The notes: a model not told the origin generated them from the letters alone. Positions 1-8,392 are shown, counted from the first letter of the stretch. The stretch is 17,756 nt of DNA from CAZWEZ01 sp964632795 (GCA_964632795.1 CAZWEZ010000078.1:1-17756), one strand, 5' to 3'. Program-made: numbers and translations.

Positions 1-1293
1 GCTCGCCGTCAACCTCTCCAGGGCCCGGCCGGCGGCGGCCTGGTCCCACGCCGGGCGCCCCTTGCCGGCGGCCCGGGCGGCGGCGAAACGGCCGGCCCGC
101 TCGCCGAACACGAAGGCCTCGGTGATGCCGTTGCCCGACAGGCGGTTGGCGCCGCTGAGCCCGCCGACCACCTCTCCGGCCCCGTACAGGCCCTCGATCC
201 GGGTTTCCATGCCGGTGTTCACCTGGATTCCGCCCATCTGGTAGTGGGCAATGGGGGCCACCTCGACCGCCATCCGGGTGAGGTCGATCCCGTTGTCGGC
301 CAGCTTGGCGATGATCGGACCGAAGGCCGCCGCGAGGTCCTCCGCCGCCACGTGCCGGAAGCTCAGATAGACGCCGCCGGCCGGGGAGCCGCGACCGGCC
401 TCGACCTCCTTGAGGATGGCGTGGGAGGCGGTGTCGCGGGGGATCACGTAGCGGCCGTCCTCGATCACCCCGTAGCGCTCGGTGAACTCCTCCATCCGGC
501 CGTTGAGCAGCCGTCCGCCCAGCTTGTAGCGGAACGGGTCCCACATGATCGGGTCGAGCCCGATCATCCGCGGCGCCAGGTGGCCGATCGGGAAGAACTG
601 CACGAACTCCATGTCGACCAGCTCGGCGCCGGCCCTGAGGGCCAGCGCGTGGCCGTCGCCGCTCATGTTCGCCGAGCCGCTGTTGCGCTTGAACAGCCGG
701 CTCAGGCCGCCGGTGGCGAGGACCACGGCATGGGCGGCGAGGCCGACCGTCCGGCCGCTGTCCAGGTCGATCCCGACGGCGCCCAGCACCCGGCCGTCGG
801 CGACCACCAGGTCGCTGATCGCCAGGTCGGCGAGGCGGCGGACATTACGCAGCCGGTTGACCTGGGCGCGCAGGGTCCGGGCGACCGCCGGGCCGGTGTT
901 GAGGAAGTCGACGTAGACGCACCGCGGACGGTCGTGGCCGGGCGCCTGGACCTGCTTGATGTGGTCGTCCTCGCGGGCCCAGCCGACCCGCCAGCGGTCC
1001 ATCTCCAGGATCCGCGCCGGGGCGTCGGCGCACAACACCTCGACCAGCGGTTCCCGGCACAGCCCGCGGCCGCCGGCGACGGTGTCGCGAAAGTGGGCCT
1101 CGGGGGAGTCCGGCACCTGGTGGCCGATCGCCGCCGATACCGTCATCTGGGCCATCACCGTGGCCCCGCCCCGGCCGATCAGGCTCTTGTCGACCAGCAC
1201 CACCCGGCACCCGGCCCGGGCGGCGGCGATCGCCGCGTACATGCCGGCCCCGCCGGCGCCGATCACCAGGATATCGGTGTCCACTCTGAGCAT
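1..1293 (-). CDS. Fumarate reductase/succinate dehydrogenase-type FAD flavoprotein, 3' end outside window
   Basis: The first 431 residues are visible and open to the window edge; family members are usually about 550-600 residues, so the helical C-terminal domain is missing here only because of the cut. The N-terminus has a dinucleotide-binding loop with G12, G14 and G17. The segment that carries the covalent FAD histidine in SdhA reads GGATVMAQ, without that histidine, so FAD is probably non-covalent, as in L-aspartate oxidase and soluble fumarate reductases. By motif alignment the dicarboxylate-site residues R286, H350 (in AHYQMGG) and R384 (in GANRLSGNG) are kept, but the SdhA FHPTG histidine is Phe234 (QFFPIG). 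The protein is therefore a redox flavoprotein of this superfamily with an altered active site, and not a canonical SdhA. The start is ATG at 1293 with only a weak ribosome site. It is divergent from the PreA-like gene and probably belongs to the same pathway. Confidence 0.88.
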   Translation of the reverse strand, partial: MLRVDTDILVIGAGGAGMYAAIAAARAGCRVVLVDKSLIGRGGATVMAQMTVSAAIGHQVPDSPEAHFRDTVAGGRGLCREPLVEVLCADAPARILEMDRWRVGWAREDDHIKQVQAPGHDRPRCVYVDFLNTGPAVARTLRAQVNRLRNVRRLADLAISDLVVADGRVLGAVGIDLDSGRTVGLAAHAVVLATGGLSRLFKRNSGSANMSGDGHALALRAGAELVDMEFVQFFPIGHLAPRMIGLDPIMWDPFRYKLGGRLLNGRMEEFTERYGVIEDGRYVIPRDTASHAILKEVEAGRGSPAGGVYLSFRHVAAEDLAAAFGPIIAKLADNGIDLTRMAVEVAPIAHYQMGGIQVNTGMETRIEGLYGAGEVVGGLSGANRLSGNGITEAFVFGERAGRFAAARAAGKGRPAWDQAAAGRALERLTAS

Positions 1294-1402
1294 GTTGCGG
1301 ACTGTATCCGCCTTTGGCTGACGGGGCCATGCGTGTTGCGCCGGAATCGGATCGCCGGCATAGTCGAAACGGCGCCCATGGGGCCGAGGGAAGGGGCATC
1401 GG
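1294..1402. promoter_or_regulatory. Divergent intergenic control region with two inverted repeats
   Basis: This 109-bp gap is the only place where promoters for both the leftward flavoprotein and the rightward catabolic operon can lie. A weak rightward sigma70-like candidate is TTGCGC (1336-1341), a 17-bp spacer, then CATAGT (1359-1364). An inverted repeat, GCCGG-N10-CCGGC (1340-1359), lies between these hexamers and could be an operator. A second one, GCGGA-N5-TCCGC (1297-1311), sits just upstream of the flavoprotein start codon. The arms are only 5 bp and the DNA is GC-rich, so chance is a real alternative. No leftward promoter is convincing. The AAGGGG at 1391-1396 is the likely ribosome site of the rightward gene. 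Confidence 0.3.
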
Positions 1403-2716
1403 ATGGCGAATCTGGAAGTCGAATTCTGCGGGTTGATGTTCAAGAACCCGATGGTGGTCGCCTCCATCGAGCCGACCAACAGCCCTGAGCTGATCCGCGA
1501 ATGCGTGGACGCCGGGGCGGCCGGGATGATCGTCAAGACGCTGACCGACATCGAGGACATGGCGCGGCTGACCCTGAACTCCAAGTACGCCATCCTCAAC
1601 GACCGGGGCGAGATCATCAAAGGCAAGGTCCCCCGTCACTTCACCTTCTACAGCCGCTCCGGATACTCCTCCACCTACTACAAGGACTGGGTGCCCTACC
1701 TCGAGGACTGCCGGGCCTACGCCGAGGAACGGGGATCGCACCTCATCGGCAGCGCCGGGGCCAAGGACATCGACGGCTGGAAGGACATCTGCCGGACCAT
1801 CGAGGACTGCGGGATCAAGCTGGTCGAGTTGAACTTCGGCTGCCCCCATCCGGCGATGATGCCCGGCGTCTATGCCGGCAGCATGATCGGCCAGGACGCG
1901 GACGTCGCGGCGGAGGTGACCCGGGCCGTGGTCGAGGCCGTCGACATCCCGGTCATGGTCAAGTTGACGCCCGACCAGTCGCGGCCCCTGGAGGTCGCCC
2001 GGCGGGTCAGGGAGGCCGGGGCGGCGGCGATCACCGCGACCAACCGCTATACCGGCTTCGCGGTCGACATCGAGACCGGCAAGCCGCGCCTGGACGGCCC
2101 GGCCGGGGTCGGCGGGCCGTGGACCAAGACCCTGACCCTGCGCTGGGTGCATGCCATTTTCACCCAGTTGGGGATGCAGATTTCCGGCTCCAACGGCATC
2201 TTCGACCACCGCGACGCCGTCGAGTTCATCATGAGCGGGGCCAGGATCATGCAGATCGGCTCGGTGCTGATGATCAAGGGCATCAAATGGCTGCCCAAGG
2301 TGATCGCCGGTCTCGACAAGTTCATGGACCAGCACGGCTACCCCGACATCGAATCGATGTGGGGCATCGCCGCCCGCGAATCGGTCCGCGACTACAACGA
2401 GCAGTTCCTCAAGGTCCGGGCCCATTCCACGGTCGCCGGCGGGACCTGCAAGAACCCGTCGTGCACCATCTGCATCGAGATGTGTTTCTACGAGGCGTTG
2501 AGCCAGGCCGGGGAACGGGTCGGCCTGCATCCCGAAAACTGCATCGGCTGCGAGCTGTGCTACAATGTCTGTCCCTTCGATTCGGTGTCCATCCGGGACA
2601 CCACGAAGGAACAATCCGACGACGGCGGATACTTCGCGGTGCCGCCGGGGGGGTACGAAAGGGGCCGGTTCGGGAAGAAGTTTTGCCGCAATCTCAAGTT
2701 GTCCGATATCACCTGA
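1403..2716 (+). CDS. PreA-like dihydropyrimidine dehydrogenase family protein (FMN barrel + 2 [4Fe-4S])
   Basis: A 437-residue protein with the layout of bacterial PreA and the C-terminal half of mammalian dihydropyrimidine dehydrogenase (DPD). Residues 1 to about 310 form a dihydroorotate-dehydrogenase-like FMN barrel containing VELNFGCPH (C147), VKLTPD and GSNGI. A ferredoxin-like tail follows, with C349, C354, C357, C361 and C380, C383, C386, C390. The second set is a standard CxxCxxCxxxCP; the first has CxxxxC at its start. This family reduces a C=C bond next to a ring amide, as in uracil to dihydrouracil. By motif alignment the place of the mammalian active-site Cys (GLACGQ) is I162 (GSMIGQ), with S160 nearby, so the substrate may differ. 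The partner subunit PreT is absent from the window. The start is ATG with AAGGGG upstream. It is the first gene of the rightward operon. Fold and cofactors are secure, substrate unknown. Confidence 0.9.
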   Translation: MANLEVEFCGLMFKNPMVVASIEPTNSPELIRECVDAGAAGMIVKTLTDIEDMARLTLNSKYAILNDRGEIIKGKVPRHFTFYSRSGYSSTYYKDWVPYLEDCRAYAEERGSHLIGSAGAKDIDGWKDICRTIEDCGIKLVELNFGCPHPAMMPGVYAGSMIGQDADVAAEVTRAVVEAVDIPVMVKLTPDQSRPLEVARRVREAGAAAITATNRYTGFAVDIETGKPRLDGPAGVGGPWTKTLTLRWVHAIFTQLGMQISGSNGIFDHRDAVEFIMSGARIMQIGSVLMIKGIKWLPKVIAGLDKFMDQHGYPDIESMWGIAARESVRDYNEQFLKVRAHSTVAGGTCKNPSCTICIEMCFYEALSQAGERVGLHPENCIGCELCYNVCPFDSVSIRDTTKEQSDDGGYFAVPPGGYERGRFGKKFCRNLKLSDIT

Positions 2717-2751
2717 AGCGATCCGGAGCTACATTTCAGGGAGGCGAATCC

Positions 2752-3132
2752 ATGGCCGAAGCGAGGGAGCACAAGGAATTCTATCAGGTGGAGATGAACG
2801 AAGGGTGGACGTCGCCGCCGGGCTATCCCGCCGGCATCCAGCAGAAGATCCTCACCGGCAAGCTGGATGGAGAAAACAAGAAGGGCCGGCATACGCGGCT
2901 CCTGCGGTTCCTGCCGGGCGCCTATTCCAGCGAACCCTTCGTCCACGACTTCTGGGAAGAGGTCTTCATCCTTTCCGGAGAACTGATCGTCGGCGCCGAT
3001 GAAAACGGCCATGGCGGCGAGGTCTTCCGCCAGTACACCCATTGTTGTCGGCCGCCCGGGATCCCCCATGGTCCGTTCCGCTCCGAAACCGGGTGCCTGC
3101 TGGTCGAGACCCATTACTACGAGACCCTGTGA
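2752..3132 (+). CDS. Small single-domain cupin protein
   Basis: The start is ATG at 2752, preceded by a strong AGGGAGG site, 35 bp after the PreA-like gene; the product is 126 residues. Residues 50-115 carry a degenerate double cupin motif: H65 with E69/E70 (VHDFWEEVFILSGEL) and H106 (PPGIPHGPF), which could hold one metal ion. Single-domain cupins act as dioxygenases, isomerases, lyases or small-molecule binding proteins, and the sequence does not say which. Being inside the operon, it probably acts on, or senses, a pathway intermediate. There is no signal peptide, so it should be cytoplasmic. The family call is fairly secure, the activity is unknown. Confidence 0.8.
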   Translation: MAEAREHKEFYQVEMNEGWTSPPGYPAGIQQKILTGKLDGENKKGRHTRLLRFLPGAYSSEPFVHDFWEEVFILSGELIVGADENGHGGEVFRQYTHCCRPPGIPHGPFRSETGCLLVETHYYETL

Positions 3133-3146
3133 GAAGCTCCCATTCG

Positions 3147-4496
3147 ATGACGACGCTCGCAAGACTGGCATCGGAACTGGAAGCGGGGCGGACCACCAGC
3201 CGGGACCTGGTCGAGGAATGCCTGGCCCGCATTTCGGATCCCCAGGGGGAAGGGAGGCGGGCCATCCTCATGGTTCACGACGACCAGGCGAGGGCCGCCG
3301 CCGAGGCCATCGACCGGGCTCGCGCCCTCGGCGTCGCGCCGACGCCCTATGCCGGCATCCCGATCACCATCAAAGACCTTTTCGACGTCGCCGGCGAGGT
3401 TACCCGGGCGGGCTCGAAGGTGCTGGCCGATTCGCCTCCGGCCGCCGCCGACGCCCCGGTGATCGGCCGTCTGCGCGCCGCCGGCCTGGTCATCATGGGG
3501 CGCACCAACATGACCGAGTTCGCCTACTCGGGGCTCGGCGTCAACCCCCACTTCGGAACCCCCAGGAACCCCTTCGACCGTTCAACGGGGCGCATCCCCG
3601 GCGGTTCCACCTCGGGCGGCGCGGTGAGCGTGGCCGACGCCATGGCGGTGGCGACGCTGGGCACCGACACCGGGGGATCGTGCCGCATCCCGGCGGCGCT
3701 GTGCGGCATCGTCGGCTTCAAATCGACCGCCGAGCGGCTGCCCCGCGACGGCATAATCCCGCTATCGCCGACTCTGGATTCGGTGGGTCCCCTGGCCAAC
3801 AGCGTTGCCTGTTGCGCGGTCCTGGACGCCATCCTCGCCGGCCTGCCGCCCGAGGCCCCCGAGCCGTTCCCCGTCGCCGGGCTGAGGCTGGGGGCGCCGC
3901 GGTCCTACGTCCTCGAGGGCCTCGACGAAACGGTGGCCAGGGTCTACGGCGAGGCCCTGTCGCGGCTTTCCGGGGCCGGCGCGCGGATCGTCGAGATGGA
4001 GTTGAAGGAACTGCTGGAAATCCCCGAAATCAACCCCGGCGGCGCCTTGATCGCGGCCGAGGCCTATGCCTGGCACCGGCCGCTGCTGGAGGACAAGGCC
4101 GACCTCTACGATCCCTGGATCAAGGACCGGCTCATGGCCGCGATGGCCCACAGCGCCGCCGACTACATCGCCCTGTGCGACGCCCGGGCCGACTTTATCG
4201 ACCGGGTCGGCAGGCTGAGCGAGCCCTTCGACGCCCTGGTCATGCCGACGGTGCCGGTGATCGCCCCGCCGATCGCCGACATGGAGGATTCGGACACCGC
4301 GACCCGGACCAACAAGGCGGTGCTGCGCAACACGGCGGTCGGCAACTTCCTCGACCGATGCGCCATCTCGATCCCCTGTCATGAGCCGGGCGCGGCCCCG
4401 GTGGGTTTGATGCTGGTCGGAAAGAAAAATCGGGACCGCCGTCTGTTGGCCATCGCCCGGGGCGTCGAGGCGGTCGGGCTAGGAGGCGAGTCATGA
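3147..4496 (+). CDS. Amidase-signature family amidohydrolase
   Basis: A 449-residue protein of the amidase signature family (GatA, fatty-acid amide hydrolase and allophanate hydrolase types). The Ser-cisSer-Lys triad is visible as K76 (PITIKDLFDV), S154 (PGGSTSGG) and S178 (GTDTGGSCRIP). The 24-residue spacing between the serines is the family norm, so the enzyme should be active. It hydrolyses a carboxamide, or possibly a lactam, to acid plus amine or ammonia; the acyl group cannot be predicted. ATG at 3147 is chosen, 14 bp after the cupin stop, because the family's N-terminal helix begins there; the open frame extends upstream only by overlapping the cupin gene. Its stop overlaps the next start as ATGA. 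It is not likely to be GatA, since no gatB or gatC is adjacent. Confidence 0.92.
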   Translation: MTTLARLASELEAGRTTSRDLVEECLARISDPQGEGRRAILMVHDDQARAAAEAIDRARALGVAPTPYAGIPITIKDLFDVAGEVTRAGSKVLADSPPAAADAPVIGRLRAAGLVIMGRTNMTEFAYSGLGVNPHFGTPRNPFDRSTGRIPGGSTSGGAVSVADAMAVATLGTDTGGSCRIPAALCGIVGFKSTAERLPRDGIIPLSPTLDSVGPLANSVACCAVLDAILAGLPPEAPEPFPVAGLRLGAPRSYVLEGLDETVARVYGEALSRLSGAGARIVEMELKELLEIPEINPGGALIAAEAYAWHRPLLEDKADLYDPWIKDRLMAAMAHSAADYIALCDARADFIDRVGRLSEPFDALVMPTVPVIAPPIADMEDSDTATRTNKAVLRNTAVGNFLDRCAISIPCHEPGAAPVGLMLVGKKNRDRRLLAIARGVEAVGLGGES

Positions 4497-5188
4497 CATC
4501 GACCAATTCCCTGACCTTCTCCCTGGTCACCGCGTCGGGGACCGGCGAGCGGCGGATCGACATTACCGAGGCGGTCATCGCCGGGTGGACCGGCCGCGAC
4601 CCCGAGGCCATGGAAAAGCACATCGCCGAACTGGCGGAGATGGGCGTGGAGCGACCGGCGACCACCCCCATCTTCTACCGGGTCGGCGCGGCCAGGCTGA
4701 CCACGGCCGACGAAATCCAGGCGGCGGGGGGGGAGTCCAGCGGCGAGGTCGAGTTCGTCCTCATCCAGGACCGAGACGCCCTGTGGGTCGGGGTCGGCTC
4801 CGACCACACCGACCGCAAGGTCGAGACCTACTCCATCACCGTCTCCAAGCAGATGTGCGACAAGCCGCTGGCCCCCGTGCTGTGGCCGTTCGCCGAAGTG
4901 GCCGGACATTGGGACCGGCTGGTTCTTCGATCCCATGCCGTCGATGGCCCCGACCGCGTTCTCTATCAGGAGGGTCCGGTGGCCGGGATGTTGCCGCCTT
5001 TGGACCTGATCGGCCGCTACACCGACGGCCGGACCGGCCTCGACGACGGCACCGCGATGTTCTGCGGCACCCTGGCCGCCGAGGGCGGCATCCGGCCCGC
5101 CGGGCGGTTCGAGTTCGAGCTCGAGGACCCGGTGCTGGGCCGGCGGATCGCCCACGGCTACGACATCCGGGTGCTCCCCGTCCTCTGA
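4493..5188 (+). CDS. DUF2848-type protein
   Basis: A 231-residue protein that I match from memory to the DUF2848 family, of unproven function. The strongest marker is the run GVGSDHTDR at residues 100-108, followed by a SKQMCDKP segment and later HWDRLVLRS. The conserved Asp/His/Asp suggest a metal or catalytic site. The C-terminal part (RFEFELEDP, then RIAHGYDIRVLP) resembles the beta-rich fumarylacetoacetate hydrolase fold, but that is inference. The start is ATG at 4493, with AGGAGG upstream and a 4-bp ATGA overlap with the amidase, indicating translational coupling. A two-base gap leads into the molybdenum subunit gene. It is probably a hydrolase or isomerase of the same pathway. Confidence 0.7.
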   Translation: MTSTNSLTFSLVTASGTGERRIDITEAVIAGWTGRDPEAMEKHIAELAEMGVERPATTPIFYRVGAARLTTADEIQAAGGESSGEVEFVLIQDRDALWVGVGSDHTDRKVETYSITVSKQMCDKPLAPVLWPFAEVAGHWDRLVLRSHAVDGPDRVLYQEGPVAGMLPPLDLIGRYTDGRTGLDDGTAMFCGTLAAEGGIRPAGRFEFELEDPVLGRRIAHGYDIRVLPVL

Positions 5189-5190
5189 CC

Positions 5191-7572
5191 ATGAGCGAGG
5201 ACCGGACCACGGAAAAACAGGGGATCGGGGCGCGGCTGCGCCGCAAGGAGGACGCCCGCCACCTGTACGGCCGGGGCAACTTCGTCGCCGACATGTCGAT
5301 GCCCGGCCTGATGGAGGTGGCCTTCGTGCGCAGTCCCCTGGCCCATGGCAGGATCCTCGGGGTCTCGGCCCCCGAGGGGCGCCAAGGCGATGTCTTCGAC
5401 GCCGGCCACCTGTCGGCGGTCGAGCCGATCCGGACCACCTCCACCCTGCCCGGCTACAAGGCCTCGGACTATCCGCCCCTGGCCACCGGCAAGGTACGGT
5501 TCGTCGGCGAGGCGGTGGCCATGTGCGTGGCCCGGACCCGGGCCGAGGCCGAGGACCTGGCCCAGGAGGTGCGCCTCGACATCGAGGAGCTGGAGCCCCT
5601 GGTCGATGTCTTCGAGGCTAGGCGCGAGGGGGCGCCCCTGGTCCACGACTCGTGGGGCGACAACCTGTTCCTGGAGACCTTCACCGACGCCGACGTCGAG
5701 GCCGTCGCCGCCACCGCCCCGGTCGCCGTGCACCGCCAGATCAGCATCCCCCGGCAATGCCAGGTGCCGATGGAAGGCAAGGGGGTGCTGGCCTGCTGGG
5801 ACGACCGCTGCGACCAGTTGGTGGTCTATTCCTCGACCCAGATCCCGCACATGGTCCGCACCGGCCTGTCCCAGTGCCTGGGCATCGAGCAGCGCCGGCT
5901 GCGCGTCGTTTCGCCCGACGTCGGGGGCGGCTTCGGCTACAAGGTCGTCCTCCAGCCGGAGGAACTCTGCATCGCCTGGCTGGCGATGACCCGGCGCCGT
6001 CCGTTCCGCTGGACCGAGGACCGCCGCGAGCATCTGGTCGCCGGCGCCAACACCCGCCAGCACCACTACGACATCACGGTCTATGCCGATGAGCGGGGCC
6101 GGCTGCTGGCGCTCGACGCCGAGGTCTCGATCGACGTCGGCGCCTATTCGGTGTGGCCGTTCACGGCCTGCCTCGAGGCCGGCCAGATCGCCGGCAACCT
6201 GCCGGGGCCCTATGTCTTCGACGTCTACCGCTGCCGGACGCTGTCGGTGGCCACCAACAAGCCGCCCTTCACCCCCTATCGGGGGGTCGCGCGCCCCGGC
6301 GTCTGTTTCGCCATCGAGCTGATGATCGACGCCATCGCCCGCGAAGTCGGCCGCGAGCCCTGGGAGGTCCGCATGGACAACCTGGTGCCCCCCCAGGCGA
6401 TGCCCTACGACAACGTCGCGGGCAAGCACTTCGACAGCGGCGACTACCCGGAATGCCTGAGGCGGGTGGTCGAGGCCATCGACCCGGCGGCGGTCCGCGC
6501 CCGCCAGCAAAGGGGCGAGGAGGACGGCCGGCTGATCGGCGTCGGCTTCGCCACCTACACCGAGCAGACGGCGCATGGGACCAAGGTCTTCGCCGCCTGG
6601 GGGCTTCCCGTGGTGCCGGGCTACGAGCAGGCGACGGCGCGCCTGACCCCGGACGGCGGTCTCGAGCTCCGGGCCGGGGTCCACTCCCACGGCCAGGGCA
6701 TGGAGACCACGCTGGCCCAGATCGCCGCCGAGGTGCTCGGGATTTCGCCCTCGGCGGTCACCGTGGTCCTCGGCGACACCGCGCTGACTCCCTATTCCAC
6801 GGGGACCTACGCCTCGCGCGGCATCGTCATGGCCGGCGGCGCGGTGTCCAAGTCCTGTGAGGTGCTGGGCCAGCGGATCCGTCGGATCGCCGCCCATCTG
6901 CTGCAATGCGAGGCCGACGGACTCGTCCTCGAGGACGGCGCGGTCAGGGGCGCCGGCGGCCAGGCGGCGAGCTTCGAGGAGGTGGCCCGGGCCTGGTACC
7001 TGAGGCCGGAGCAGTTGCCCGACGACGTCGCCACCGCCGGCCTGGAGGTCACCGAGGGGTACCGCCCCGGGGTCGATACCGGCGTCTTCACCTACGCGTC
7101 CCATGGCGCGGTGGTCGCCGTGGACGCTGAAATCGGCGCCGTCGAGATCCTCGACTACGTGATCGTCGAGGACTGCGGGACCCGGGTCAATCCGATGATC
7201 GTCGAGGGCCAGACCTGCGGCGGCGCGGCCCAGGGGGTCGGCACCGCGCTGTATGAGGAAGTCCCCTACGACGCCTCCGGCCAACCCCTGGTCTCGACCC
7301 TGATGGATTACCTGCTGCCCGGGGCCAGCGAAATCCCGTCGTTCCGGATTCAGCACATGGAGACGCCGTCCCCCTATACCCGGCACGGCATCAAGGGCAT
7401 GGGCGAAGGCGGCCCGATCGCCCCGCCGGCGGCGTTGGCCAACGCCGTCAACGACGCCCTCGGGGGACTCGGCGTCGAGATCGCCGAATCGCCGATGACG
7501 CCGCGCCGCCTGCTGGGGGCGATCATCGCCGCCCAAGGCGGGGGCGGCCGCTCGGGGGAGGGGACGCCGTGA
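5191..7572 (+). CDS. Molybdenum hydroxylase large subunit (xanthine dehydrogenase/CoxL family)
   Basis: This 793-residue subunit has the usual length of CoxL-type large chains. Its N-terminus (RRKEDARHLYGRGNFVAD) is the family's opening signature. The molybdopterin-cofactor region includes VGGGFGYK (G245-K251), and the catalytic glutamate is E739 in GMGEGGPIAPP. The active-site loop is PYRGVARP (from P362) and lacks the AYRCSFR cysteine that binds copper in true CO dehydrogenase. The enzyme should thus hydroxylate a heterocycle or aldehyde with water as the oxygen source and not oxidise CO. Together with the following FAD and 2Fe-2S chains it forms the classical three-part enzyme, in the cytoplasm or attached to the inner membrane face. 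The stop overlaps the next start as GTGA. The substrate is not readable. Confidence 0.92.
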   Translation: MSEDRTTEKQGIGARLRRKEDARHLYGRGNFVADMSMPGLMEVAFVRSPLAHGRILGVSAPEGRQGDVFDAGHLSAVEPIRTTSTLPGYKASDYPPLATGKVRFVGEAVAMCVARTRAEAEDLAQEVRLDIEELEPLVDVFEARREGAPLVHDSWGDNLFLETFTDADVEAVAATAPVAVHRQISIPRQCQVPMEGKGVLACWDDRCDQLVVYSSTQIPHMVRTGLSQCLGIEQRRLRVVSPDVGGGFGYKVVLQPEELCIAWLAMTRRRPFRWTEDRREHLVAGANTRQHHYDITVYADERGRLLALDAEVSIDVGAYSVWPFTACLEAGQIAGNLPGPYVFDVYRCRTLSVATNKPPFTPYRGVARPGVCFAIELMIDAIAREVGREPWEVRMDNLVPPQAMPYDNVAGKHFDSGDYPECLRRVVEAIDPAAVRARQQRGEEDGRLIGVGFATYTEQTAHGTKVFAAWGLPVVPGYEQATARLTPDGGLELRAGVHSHGQGMETTLAQIAAEVLGISPSAVTVVLGDTALTPYSTGTYASRGIVMAGGAVSKSCEVLGQRIRRIAAHLLQCEADGLVLEDGAVRGAGGQAASFEEVARAWYLRPEQLPDDVATAGLEVTEGYRPGVDTGVFTYASHGAVVAVDAEIGAVEILDYVIVEDCGTRVNPMIVEGQTCGGAAQGVGTALYEEVPYDASGQPLVSTLMDYLLPGASEIPSFRIQHMETPSPYTRHGIKGMGEGGPIAPPAALANAVNDALGGLGVEIAESPMTPRRLLGAIIAAQGGGGRSGEGTP

Positions 7573-8387
7573 AACCGGCGAGGTTCGATTACGCGGCGCC
7601 GGGGGACATCGAGGGCGCCCTCGCCCTGCTCGCCGAGGCGGGCGACGGGGCCACGGTGATGGCCGGCGGGCAGTCGCTCGGACCGATGCTCAACCTGCGC
7701 CTGGCGGCGCCCGCAAAAATAATCGATATCGGGGGCATCGAGGAACTCAAACGGGCCCAGGACGATGACCGCTCGGTGACCTTCGGCGCCTGCGTCACCC
7801 ACGCCGCCGTCGAGGACGGCGCGGTGCCCGATCCCAGCCGGGGGATGATGGCCCGGGTAGCCGCCGACCTGGCCAGCCGCGCGGTTCGCAACCGGGGCAC
7901 CATCGGCGGCAGCCTGGCCCACGCCGACCCCGCCGCCGACTGGATCACCGCCTTGAGCGCGCTCGATGCGCGCCTCCACCTGCGCCGCCCCGGGGGCGCC
8001 AGGACGGTGCCGATCGAGGACTTCATTCTCGGCGCCTTCGCCACCGTCCTGGCCAGCGACGAGATCCTGGCCTCGATCGAGATCGACAAGCTGTCGGCGG
8101 CCGGCCGCTGGGCCTACTACAAGATTTGCCGCAAGAGCGGCGGCTTCGCCCACGCCATCGGGGCGGTGGTGGCGGACCCGGAACGGTCCCTGTGCCGGGT
8201 CGTCATGGGTGCCGTCGAGTCGACGCCGGTCCGGCTGCGGGCGGTCGAGGAGGCGCTGGCCGCCGAGGGCCGTGACGCCGCCATCCGCCTGACGGGCGAA
8301 TCGGTGGCCGCCGCCAGGCCGGATTTCGACGCCATCGAGGTCCGACTCCACGGCGCCGCGGTCAGCCGCGCGATCCAACGGGTGTAA
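7569..8387 (+). CDS. Molybdenum hydroxylase FAD subunit (CoxM-like)
   Basis: A 272-residue medium subunit that passes electrons from the 2Fe-2S clusters to the final acceptor through FAD. Residues 1 to about 165 are a vanillyl-alcohol-oxidase-type FAD domain with AGGQSL (32-37) and TIGGSL (112-117), the two FAD contact loops of CoxM and related chains. The rest is the CO-dehydrogenase flavoprotein C-terminal domain. The start is GTG at 7569, sharing bases with the TGA of the large subunit and preceded by a GGGGGAGGGG purine run. The small subunit begins 5 bp after the stop. No unusual changes were noticed, and the length is within the family range. Confidence 0.93.
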   Translation: MKPARFDYAAPGDIEGALALLAEAGDGATVMAGGQSLGPMLNLRLAAPAKIIDIGGIEELKRAQDDDRSVTFGACVTHAAVEDGAVPDPSRGMMARVAADLASRAVRNRGTIGGSLAHADPAADWITALSALDARLHLRRPGGARTVPIEDFILGAFATVLASDEILASIEIDKLSAAGRWAYYKICRKSGGFAHAIGAVVADPERSLCRVVMGAVESTPVRLRAVEEALAAEGRDAAIRLTGESVAAARPDFDAIEVRLHGAAVSRAIQRV

Positions 8388-8392
8388 GGGAA

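Noticed and set aside
845..2614. Long minus-strand open frame opposite the PreA-like gene
   Set aside because: Low-complexity Gly/Asp/His/Val translation with no motif; it is a GC-driven mirror of the real plus-strand gene.
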